From JBCDJG01 sp038748065 (lineage in GTDB: Bacteria > Pseudomonadota > Gammaproteobacteria > Pseudomonadales > Halieaceae), in assembly GCA_038748065.1 (NCBI GenBank), contig JBCDJG010000020.1:1-64000 (forward strand): 64,000 nucleotides of DNA, given 5' to 3'. Numbering within the stretch: position 1 is the first letter of the stretch; each line of letters begins with the position of its first letter. Position numbers and translations under genes: made by a program. Below the pieces are notes generated by a model that saw only the letters and a list, made by a program, of their open reading frames with translations, ran no database searches and was not told the DNA's origin. Of the stretch, positions 43,678 to 51,314 are shown one piece after another.

Positions 43678-45248
43678 TTGATGATCTCTCCGGCGGCATT
43701 GTGACCCGGCGCACCCGTCACACCGCCACCCGGATGCGTACCAGAACCGCACATAAACAGGCTCTTGATGGGTGACTTGTAGCTGCCATAACCCAGCATA
43801 GGCCGCGCACTGTAAAGCTGGTCCAGTGAAAGCGCGCCATGAAAAATATCGCCACGCGTCAGCGCCAGCTTGCGTTCGAGGTCGAGCGGCGACAGGATCA
43901 TGCGGCCCAATATCGACGCTTTGAAATTGGGTGCATAGCGATTAACGGTATCGATGATCGCATCTGCCGCGGCTTCCCTATGCTCATCCCAGCTGTCGCC
44001 GTTCGGCAGTTCGGGCGCGAAATGCTGACAAAACAGGCTGGCAACATGCTGCCCTTGGGGCGCTAGACTATCGTCCAGCACCGATGGCAGGTGCATCTCA
44101 ATCGCAGGTGCCCGCGACCAACCATGCATGCGCGCATCCATATACCCCTGGTCCAGGTACTGCAGCGAGGGCGCGATAACAATACTGGCCTGGTGGTGCT
44201 CAGCGAGCCCCGCGGATGGCTGACAGGTGAAGTTCGGCAGCTCGCTCAGAGCCACATTCATGCGGAAGCTGCCGGAGCCACTCTTCCAACGCTTGATTCG
44301 CCTGAGGAAATCATCGTCCAGATGCTCAGGGTCAATCAGCTTTTCATACAGTATGCTGGGCGTTACATTGGAGACAACCGCCTTGGCATCAATACTTTCG
44401 CCGCTGTCGAGCACCACACCCTTGGCGACGCCGCCGTGAATACTGATTTTTCGCACCGGCGCGCCGGTCTGTATGGTGACGCCAAGCTCCTCGCAGGCGC
44501 GTGCCATGGCCTGGGTGATCGATCCCATACCGCCAATGGCATGGCCCCAGGCGCCCTGAACGCCATTCACCTCGCCAAACACATGGTGTAACAGCACGTA
44601 AGCAGACCCGGGTGTATAGGGGCTGGCATAGTTACCAATAATTGCATCGAAGCCTAACAGGCCCTTCAGCACGTCCGTTTCAAACCAGCTGTCGAGCATG
44701 TCTCCAGCACTCTTGCCGAACATCTCGAGCATGCCGCTCTGCCCTTCCAGTTGCAGCGCTCGAGCACTTCCCAATAGACCAATCGCCTTGGGTATTTCAC
44801 GCAGCCCGCCAGCAGGATTGGGGGGCGTTTTGAGCAAGGTGCCTCGCAGAAAGTCTACGAGGCGATCCAGCTCCGCGTGAAAAGCCGTCATATTCTCGGC
44901 GTCCGCAGGTGACCACTTACTGAGTTCGGCATAGGTTCGCGCCTTGTCCCGGTCGAGGATTAGGTAACGTTGATCGTCTACCGGCGAGAAATACGATAAG
45001 GGCCGAATTACCACCCGTAACCCGTGGCGCTCCAGAGCCATATCCTTGATGACCCTGGGGTTCAACAGGCTGACCGAGTAGCTCGCTACGGAGTTACGAA
45101 AGCCAGGGTGGAATTCTTCGGTAATTGCGGCTCCGCCGACAATGTCCCGGCGCTCCAAAATACGCACACTGTGGCCTGCCCTGGCGAGATACCAGGCGCA
45201 GGTGAGGCCGTTATGGCCCCCGCCAACGATGATAATTTCTTCGGCCAT
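43668..45248 (-). CDS. CrtI/phytoene-dehydrogenase-like FAD oxidoreductase
   Basis: 526 residues with an N-terminal dinucleotide motif (VGGGHNGLTCAWYLARAGH ... LERRDIVGGA) and C-terminal FAD motif (LFMCGSGTHPGGGVTGAPGHNAA). Length and layout match the PYROXD2/CrtI-like family that desaturates or oxidises hydrophobic substrates. No carotenoid genes are nearby. It overlaps the Rieske oxygenase gene by 10 nt, so the two are probably made together and may act on one substrate. Confidence 0.9.
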   Translation of the reverse strand: MAEEIIIVGGGHNGLTCAWYLARAGHSVRILERRDIVGGAAITEEFHPGFRNSVASYSVSLLNPRVIKDMALERHGLRVVIRPLSYFSPVDDQRYLILDRDKARTYAELSKWSPADAENMTAFHAELDRLVDFLRGTLLKTPPNPAGGLREIPKAIGLLGSARALQLEGQSGMLEMFGKSAGDMLDSWFETDVLKGLLGFDAIIGNYASPYTPGSAYVLLHHVFGEVNGVQGAWGHAIGGMGSITQAMARACEELGVTIQTGAPVRKISIHGGVAKGVVLDSGESIDAKAVVSNVTPSILYEKLIDPEHLDDDFLRRIKRWKSGSGSFRMNVALSELPNFTCQPSAGLAEHHQASIVIAPSLQYLDQGYMDARMHGWSRAPAIEMHLPSVLDDSLAPQGQHVASLFCQHFAPELPNGDSWDEHREAAADAIIDTVNRYAPNFKASILGRMILSPLDLERKLALTRGDIFHGALSLDQLYSARPMLGYGSYKSPIKSLFMCGSGTHPGGGVTGAPGHNAAGEIIKCL

Positions 45249-45390
45249 GTGACTGGCTCTCCTCTCTCACTCCAGGCAACTCGTGGGCGTATCGACACGC
45301 CCGGAAAGAGCCAGCATAAAATCCGGATCGCCTCCCGACTTCCCCCCAAAGTAGGATATGCTCTTTCACCCTGAGCGGATGGAGTCAGAG

Positions 45391-46167
45391 ATGCAAAGCA
45401 TGCCATTGAGCGCCCTGACGAAGGCAGGCGATATGATTGATGCGCTGGGTAGCCCTTCGTTTCATGAAGCCGTCGCGGGATTCGCGCGCCAGTTGATTGA
45501 TCCGGATGTGTTCACCATCATGAGGCACGACCCGGCGCGAGAACCGGAACTCCTCTACGGTAGCGTGGCGACCCTACGCGATGCCTGCGCTCGCTATAGC
45601 AGCACAACTCACGTCAATGATCCCTTCGTCCGCGCACTGAATCGGGGGGACGTCAGTGGCGGATACCGCTTAGAGGACCTGGTCAAGCGGCATGGCTCAA
45701 CGCCCGAGGCGTCCACCCGAGGAATCGAGCTAAGCGCTGATGAGGAGAGCGGCTACAGAACCATAGGCTGGCCCCGTGCGATGCAGGAGGTGGGGCTGGT
45801 CGTGCCCTTGGAAGCCGGGGGGCGTCTGCAACTGGCCTGGTATCGCTCCCGTCATCATGCCAATAAGAACTGTTTCAACTCTACTGATCTAGCCCGCCTA
45901 CAGGCGGCCTACCCGCCTATCGCTGCGGCCTGCCGCCAGCACGGACCGTGTCGTAAGCAGCCACCCCAACCACGTCCGACACACCGCTTATCGCCTCGAG
46001 AACAGCAGGTCCTGGATTTCATTCTCGCGGGCTACCAGTCACCCGCTATTGCTGCGCACCTGGGCATTGGGCTGGTTACCGTGAAGACTCATCGCAAGAA
46101 TCTCTACAACAAGCTCAGCGTTGCCAATCTCAGCGAGCTTTTTGCCAGATACTCTGTGGGCGACTAA
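45391..46167 (+). CDS. LuxR family transcriptional regulator
   Basis: 258 residues. The C-terminal HTH is typical: LSPREQQVLDFILAGYQS, PAIAAHLGIGLVTVKTHRKN, LYNKLSVANLSELFARY. The N-terminal about 190 residues lack a receiver domain and the conserved autoinducer-pocket Trp/Tyr pattern is not obvious, so the effector is unknown. ATG 45391 has GGAG 6 nt upstream; starts at 45358 or 45379 are possible. It lies between the oxygenase pair (divergent) and a TonB receptor gene and is a good candidate regulator of both. Confidence 0.87.
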   Translation: MQSMPLSALTKAGDMIDALGSPSFHEAVAGFARQLIDPDVFTIMRHDPAREPELLYGSVATLRDACARYSSTTHVNDPFVRALNRGDVSGGYRLEDLVKRHGSTPEASTRGIELSADEESGYRTIGWPRAMQEVGLVVPLEAGGRLQLAWYRSRHHANKNCFNSTDLARLQAAYPPIAAACRQHGPCRKQPPQPRPTHRLSPREQQVLDFILAGYQSPAIAAHLGIGLVTVKTHRKNLYNKLSVANLSELFARYSVGD

Positions 46168-46355
46168 GCCGACAATTGCAGTTACCAAACTCAGTGTCTG
46201 AATACTGCCGCCATAAGCAAGCGTCGACAGCGGCGCGACAAAGTGCCGCATCGAGCGATTCGAGATACGTCTGCCCCCCGAACTTTTCCCGTAGCAGGCA
46301 TTGCAGAATGACCGCCAAGCCATTAATCTCAACATCAAATTAAATAAGAAAACAT

Positions 46356-46369
46356 GCGCTTCAAAGCGC
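46356..46369. repeat. Short palindrome in TonB-receptor leader
   Basis: GCGCTT-CA-AAGCGC, perfect 6-bp arms, about 85 nt upstream of the receptor start and after an AT-rich stretch. Possible operator or leader hairpin. Confidence 0.35.
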
Positions 46370-46451
46370 CCGCTGAATCCAGACTGCCTCTGTAACATTG
46401 CTGGCGGTCGCCTTGGCCGAGCCTTCGGCTTACAGCAACGGAGTCAGTGTG

Positions 46452-49112
46452 ATGATGCCAGTAGCATTTGCGAGCCGCCCCCTATTGATGAGTGCCGTAG
46501 CAGCGGCGAGCCTGCAGATCGCAAGCGCTCTCGCCCAGGAGGAGCAGGGAAACCAACTGGAAGAGATCGTTGTAACCGGCTCCCGGATTCAAAGTGGCAT
46601 TGATTCTGACCTGAACGCCCTGCCTGTACAGGTACTGACCCTGGAACAGTTCGAGTACACGCCCGCTGATTCCGTCGCAGACTTCCTCCATGAGCTACCT
46701 TCGATAGGCAATTCGGACTCCATATACCAGGACGAGGGCGGCGGAGGCAATTCCAGCGTCAACCTTCGCGGCGCCGGGGTTGGATACACCCTGTCGCTGG
46801 TAAATGGCCGCCGTTTCGGCGGTGAAGATGCACCCGACGTCGGCGCCCTGCCGCCCGAGGCCATCGGCGGTATCGAAATACTGAAGACCGGCTCCTCCGC
46901 TATCTACGGCTCAGACGCCGTGGCCGGCGTCGTGAATATCAAGCTGCGTGACAACTTTGAAGGCCTGCAAATCACCGGCACCTATGGCGAGGCAACGCGT
47001 GACTATGACCCTCCGTCTTCGATCGCTGATTACGAGGATGTAAACGTTGGCCGCGCCTTGAGTGGCGACGGCTCAAATTCACGGGTAGGCGCGCTTTTTG
47101 GCACAAGCGGTGAGCGTTGGCGCTTCACCGGAAGCTTGAGCTATCAGGACTTTGAGGGCTTTTCGCGGGCAGATCGCGACGTGACGGCAACGCGCGACTT
47201 CCGCCGTTTTGGCGGCGCCGACAGGCGCGGTGTACGGGGCGCACCCCATTCACTGATCAATCTGCTGAATGGTGAATTAGTCTCCATCGATATCGATCGC
47301 TTCTCACCTGGCTATGTGCCAACCAGCAGCGACGATTTTGTGACCTACAATGAGGAACTGCAGAAACTCAGCGGCGCAGAACAGGGCACCGCTCCCCCGA
47401 TGGAACGCTACTCAGGTCATTGGTCGGCCTCCTTCGACATCAACGCCGCCACACGCCTCTACACCTTCGGCTATGCCGACTATCGGGAGCAGGAATTCAA
47501 CTACCACGAACCGCGGGTCGAGGTGAACGTACTCAACCCGAGCAACCCCAATAACGTGCTCAATGCGCCGGTAATTGCGTTCGTGTCCCTGGACCCATCC
47601 GTACATGGATTCAACAGTCGCGATATAGATACGTCCAACTGGCAGGCAACCATAGGCGTCGAAGGCACGATTGGCGATCGCTGGAACTACGATGTGTCTT
47701 ATACCGTTTACGAAAAGATCGTCGACACAGTGGGCAAGAATGGCGTCAGCACGAGCGCTGCCCAGGCGCTGGCAGATTCAGGGGAGTTCAATCCATTCTG
47801 CTATCGCTGCACCAGCGCGGACGTTTTCGCGCAGATGACGGCCAACCCGGAAATCGAAACGACCAGTGACGTGGAGACCTTTGACGTATTGTTCTCAGGC
47901 GACTTGTTCGAATACGGGCCAGGTACAGTATCAGGAGCAGTGGGATACCAGTTTCGCGGCATCAAGGGCGCGTTCAGGCCAGATCAGGTAGCACAGACCT
48001 TTGACGAGTGGTTTGTCGGAGTATCTGGCGACCCAATTTCGGACTCAAGAAACGTGAATGCGTTCTTTGCGGAGCTTTTGGTCCCCCTATACAGCGGCAG
48101 CAGCGACGACTTCGTGACAGCCGCGGAAATCTCAGGCGCGGTGCGTCGCGAAGACTACAGTGACTTTGGCGCAGAAACCGTCTCTCAGGTGCTGGGGCGC
48201 ATCGCATTCATCGATGAGCAAGTCATTTTTCGAGTAGGCTATGCCGAGTCATTTCGCGCGCCACCTGTCTCTCAGCTGGTATTGCCGGTCGTGACCAACA
48301 CCAATAACTCGGGTTTTTTCTTTGACCCGGTTCGTGGCGGCTTCTTTGACCTCGATATTACCTCGGGGGGCAACCCGGATCTCGACTCTGGGGATGGCCT
48401 TTCGCAGAACATAGGCCTGATCGTCCGGCCTGACGCGGTCCCGGGTTTATATCTTTCGGCGGATTTCTGGACGCTGGAGATCGACAACATCATTCGTGCA
48501 CCCGGGACACAGGAAGTCCTGCTGGGACTTGACCCCGCCGGAACGGTGACCCGTGACCCCGAGACGCTATATCCCACCGTCGATGTTACATTCGTCAACT
48601 CGGGAACCCGTGAAATTGAAGGTTGGGATTTCGGCGCAAGCTACGCCATGGAAACCCGCTTCGGAAACTTTGATTTTTATGGCAACGCCACCTACTTCAC
48701 CAAGTTTGAGGATAGTTTTGCAGGCGTCACCCAGGAGTACCTGGGAGAGTATATTAACGGCGAGGCCAACCCCCGCTTTCGATTTGCCGGGGGCATCAAC
48801 TGGAACAGAAACGCCTGGGACGCCGGTTTCAGCTTTCACTACTACAGCAGTTATTGGGACCGCTTCGAACCGCTCGACATCAATCAGAAGACGGACGAGC
48901 AATACACGGCAGACTTACAGGTGGGTTATGACTTCGGCTATGCCACTCGGGAGGGCGCGCTCAGCGGCCTTAGAGTCTTTGCGGGTGTTGAGAATATGTT
49001 TGATCAGGATCCACCCTGGCTGGCTGAGTCCGCCAACGGCTGGGATCGCTTTTTTGGCGACTTAAGAGGGCGTTACGTGTACGGCGGCGCACGCATCACC
49101 TTCTTACAATAA
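46452..49112 (+). CDS. TonB-dependent receptor
   Basis: 886 residues from ATG 46452 (GGAG 8 nt upstream; a TTG at 46398 is less likely). Signal peptide ending ASALAQ, TonB-box-like region LEEIVVTGSRI, plug (GGIEILKTGSSAIYGSDAVAGVVNIKLRD) cut short here: key part ILKTGSSAIYGSDAVAGV, and a long barrel ending in ARITFLQ. Size and the VTGSRI start are typical of receptors for large or complex substrates in marine gammaproteobacteria. It is no heme receptor: no FRAP-NPNL pair (the FRAP-like region reads ESFRAPPVS). It probably imports the substrate of the adjacent catabolic genes. Confidence 0.9.
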   Translation: MMPVAFASRPLLMSAVAAASLQIASALAQEEQGNQLEEIVVTGSRIQSGIDSDLNALPVQVLTLEQFEYTPADSVADFLHELPSIGNSDSIYQDEGGGGNSSVNLRGAGVGYTLSLVNGRRFGGEDAPDVGALPPEAIGGIEILKTGSSAIYGSDAVAGVVNIKLRDNFEGLQITGTYGEATRDYDPPSSIADYEDVNVGRALSGDGSNSRVGALFGTSGERWRFTGSLSYQDFEGFSRADRDVTATRDFRRFGGADRRGVRGAPHSLINLLNGELVSIDIDRFSPGYVPTSSDDFVTYNEELQKLSGAEQGTAPPMERYSGHWSASFDINAATRLYTFGYADYREQEFNYHEPRVEVNVLNPSNPNNVLNAPVIAFVSLDPSVHGFNSRDIDTSNWQATIGVEGTIGDRWNYDVSYTVYEKIVDTVGKNGVSTSAAQALADSGEFNPFCYRCTSADVFAQMTANPEIETTSDVETFDVLFSGDLFEYGPGTVSGAVGYQFRGIKGAFRPDQVAQTFDEWFVGVSGDPISDSRNVNAFFAELLVPLYSGSSDDFVTAAEISGAVRREDYSDFGAETVSQVLGRIAFIDEQVIFRVGYAESFRAPPVSQLVLPVVTNTNNSGFFFDPVRGGFFDLDITSGGNPDLDSGDGLSQNIGLIVRPDAVPGLYLSADFWTLEIDNIIRAPGTQEVLLGLDPAGTVTRDPETLYPTVDVTFVNSGTREIEGWDFGASYAMETRFGNFDFYGNATYFTKFEDSFAGVTQEYLGEYINGEANPRFRFAGGINWNRNAWDAGFSFHYYSSYWDRFEPLDINQKTDEQYTADLQVGYDFGYATREGALSGLRVFAGVENMFDQDPPWLAESANGWDRFFGDLRGRYVYGGARITFLQ

Positions 49113-49120
49113 TAAGTCCC

Positions 49121-49147
49121 CGGTTACGGCCGAAAGGGCCGCAACCG
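49121..49147. terminator. Hairpin between convergent genes
   Basis: CGGTT A CGGCC at 49121-49131 pairs with GGCCG C AACCG at 49137-49147 with one mismatch, loop about 5 nt. There is no T-run in the rightward direction and only a weak one leftward. It is placed where both genes end and probably acts as a bidirectional stop. Confidence 0.5.
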
Positions 49148-49194
49148 AGGCAAGGTCTTCAGTGTGGCCTGGACACTGACTTCAGAAAGAGCGG

Positions 49195-49449
49195 CTATTT
49201 GCCGGCATTTTGCGTGCGACGGAAGGGCGGCCGGCCGGTGTAATCAGTGGTCTTGGCGTTGCGCGACGCCGTTACCGTCTCCATGCTGGCGACATCGATA
49301 ACCGGAACTTCAACCAGTTGACGCTGGTAGGGCGGGCGACCGGTGGTATCGACTTCCCATACCTTCGCGGTTTCCTGCTTGCTGCTTTCGGCGACCGAAG
49401 GCAAAGAAATGAGTGATGCTGCGAGTCCAACAAGAAGTGCACTTCTCAT
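49195..49449 (-). CDS. Small exported protein with repeated TGRPP motif
   Basis: 84 residues: signal peptide (LLVGLAASLISLPSVA) and a mature part of about 64 residues. The motif TTGRPPYQR and a second copy YTGRPPFRR lie near both ends of the mature part, about 38 residues apart. No TM helix, no Cys, no recognised family. Its own leader region (49450-49796) lies upstream. Real gene status is supported by the signal peptide and the repeat. Confidence 0.7.
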   Translation of the reverse strand: MRSALLVGLAASLISLPSVAESSKQETAKVWEVDTTGRPPYQRQLVEVPVIDVASMETVTASRNAKTTDYTGRPPFRRTQNAGK

Positions 49450-49796
49450 GGTTTATTACCTCTGTAGTGAATGTTTAATGCCTTGCAGGCGCGCGCATTG
49501 TAGGCAAAACGGAGGGCTATACCCGACTAAATTACTCAGTTTTTGTGATATGAATTTCCTATCACTGATATCTAATTCTCCCTGACAAATAGTTCACCCT
49601 TACCAATACGTCACCGCCGCAATAACACGCCTAAACGCTCGAATTCGGTGCAAAACGCCTCCAAACGGTGCGCTTTCAAGCCCTGCGTTCACACAATTGG
49701 CTGTTTTTCAGTCACTTAGCCGTGGCTCACTAATTGCATGCTCTCTCGTTAAAGCGACTGAATAACGACTGACGACTCGTCCGCCAAGGAACCCCC
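49450..49796. other. Divergent intergenic region
   Basis: 347 bp between the small TGRPP protein gene and the retropepsin-like gene; AT-richer than its surroundings. It contains two similar runs, ACGCCTAAACG near 49627 and ACGCCTCCAAACG near 49655, about 28 nt apart, a possible pair of binding sites. No ORF with coding character or terminator seen. Confidence 0.4.
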
Positions 49797-50294
49797 ATGA
49801 GACGCACCCTGCTCTGCTGCCTCCCGCTACTCTGGCTTTCGCTGACGACCGCTAAAGCGGACAGCGTCTACGCTCCCCTTTTCCTCCACGAAGTACCACT
49901 AGCCGCAACGCACTCGGGCGGCTACGTGGTTGAAGCTCGCCTGAGCGAGGTTTCCGGCCAGTTCCTGCTCGATACCGGGGCCAGCATGATCACGCTGAAT
50001 CGCGACTTTTTCGAGCAGGTCCGCAAGGCAGGCGAGGCAAAGAAAATGAGGCAGGTTGTTGCCCGTTTTGCGAGCGGTAAAACGCAGACCATGGATGTCT
50101 ATCAGGTCGAGCGCTTCACCCTGGGAGCGCACTGTGAGATCGGCCCGATTGAAGTGGCCGTTATGAAGCGTGGCGGTCGCAACCTATTGGGCATGAACGC
50201 ACTCACCCAGGCAGCGCCCTTCACGGTCTCCCTGTCACCACCAGCGCTGGGCCTGTCACGCTGCGCAGGTGCCGACGCGATCGCCACGCGTTAG
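49797..50294 (+). CDS. Exported retropepsin-like aspartic protease
   Basis: 165 residues with a signal peptide (LLCCLPLLWLSLTTAKA). The clan AA active site is FLLDTGASMITL with Asp59. The second conserved part, GRNLLGMNAL, is the usual LGMxxL flap end. Such single-domain proteins dimerise to form the site. The target is unknown. It faces the LysR gene with overlapping stops. Confidence 0.85.
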   Translation: MRRTLLCCLPLLWLSLTTAKADSVYAPLFLHEVPLAATHSGGYVVEARLSEVSGQFLLDTGASMITLNRDFFEQVRKAGEAKKMRQVVARFASGKTQTMDVYQVERFTLGAHCEIGPIEVAVMKRGGRNLLGMNALTQAAPFTVSLSPPALGLSRCAGADAIATR

Positions 50295-51244
50295 CGCTCA
50301 TCCTCCAACACGCGCACCACGTCACCCACCTCTTCTGTGATGATGGTTCTCATATCTTTGGCAAGCTGCCGGAAAAACACGCGAGCGGGCGTTGACCTGC
50401 GCCATGCCAGGCCAATAATCCGGGCAAAAGACTCATCCTCGATACCGCGAACGGCCAAGGCAGAATCGGCGCGAATTTCAGTATCGATATAAAGCGCAGG
50501 TAGCAGGGCAAGGCCCATTTCCATCACCACCATCAGCCGCAGCGCGTCGAGGCTCGTACCCTCATAGTCGCGCAAGATCTCAGCACCATAGCGCGCGGCG
50601 ACCTGCTCAGTTAGACGGGTAAAACGATGCCCTTCCTGGGTGATCAGCAGTTGTGCGCCGCGCAAATCGTCCCCCTTCAGCTTGGGCTTCGCAGCAAGTG
50701 GATGGCTAGCCGGCAGCACCAGCTTGATATCTTCACGCAGTAGCTGCACCCCATCCAACTCGCCAGAATTCAGCGGTAGCGCCGTCAGGATCAAATCCAG
50801 TTCGCCGGCCTCAAGCTTTGACTCCAGCAGCGAGGGCAGCTCTTCGCGCACGTGTAGTTTCAGGTCACGATGCAGGGCATGAACGGCGGGCAAAATACGC
50901 GGCAGCACGTAGGGACCCAGCGTCGACTTCACGCCCATGCGGTAGGTTGTTGCGCCGTCAGCGGCTTGACCCGCCGTGGCAACAAAGTCGTCGATGCCCT
51001 CGAGCACGCGCCTGGCCATCGGCAGCAACTCCCGGCCCGCCGGGCTAGGTGTGGTACCCGATCGTCCGCGCTCAAAAAGCGGTGTTCCCAGCACCTTCTC
51101 CAGCTGCGCAATCTGCGCCGTGATGGTCGGCTGACTGATGCCGAGGTTCTCGCCGGCGCGCCGAAAGCTCCCGCCTTCCGCTACGGCCAGAAAGTACTCG
51201 AGTTGTTTTATTGAGGGACGCGAGGTGCTCGGTTTCTTGCCCAT
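50291..51244 (-). CDS. LysR family transcriptional regulator
   Basis: 317 residues with N-terminal wHTH (KQLEYFLAVAEGGSFRRAGE; LGISQPTITAQIAQLEKVLG; TPLFERGRSG) and a periplasmic-binding-like effector domain. The later part resembles OxyR-type effector domains (LREDIKLVLPASHPLA; GEIL-like region; LRLMVVMEMGLALLPALYI), but the redox Cys pair of OxyR is not present. It lies 70 nt downstream of the RND gene on the same strand and may regulate that pump. Confidence 0.92.
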   Translation of the reverse strand: MGKKPSTSRPSIKQLEYFLAVAEGGSFRRAGENLGISQPTITAQIAQLEKVLGTPLFERGRSGTTPSPAGRELLPMARRVLEGIDDFVATAGQAADGATTYRMGVKSTLGPYVLPRILPAVHALHRDLKLHVREELPSLLESKLEAGELDLILTALPLNSGELDGVQLLREDIKLVLPASHPLAAKPKLKGDDLRGAQLLITQEGHRFTRLTEQVAARYGAEILRDYEGTSLDALRLMVVMEMGLALLPALYIDTEIRADSALAVRGIEDESFARIIGLAWRRSTPARVFFRQLAKDMRTIITEEVGDVVRVLEDER

Positions 51245-51314
51245 GATTTTGCTGGGTCGCCAGCTGCTATCAACGCGCCTATCTTAACCGGTTTTCCGCT
51301 AGCTGATCCTGAGT

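Noticed and set aside
45391..49112. Quorum-sensing LuxR/LuxI locus
   Set aside because: No luxI-type synthase gene is seen and the autoinducer-pocket pattern is not evident.
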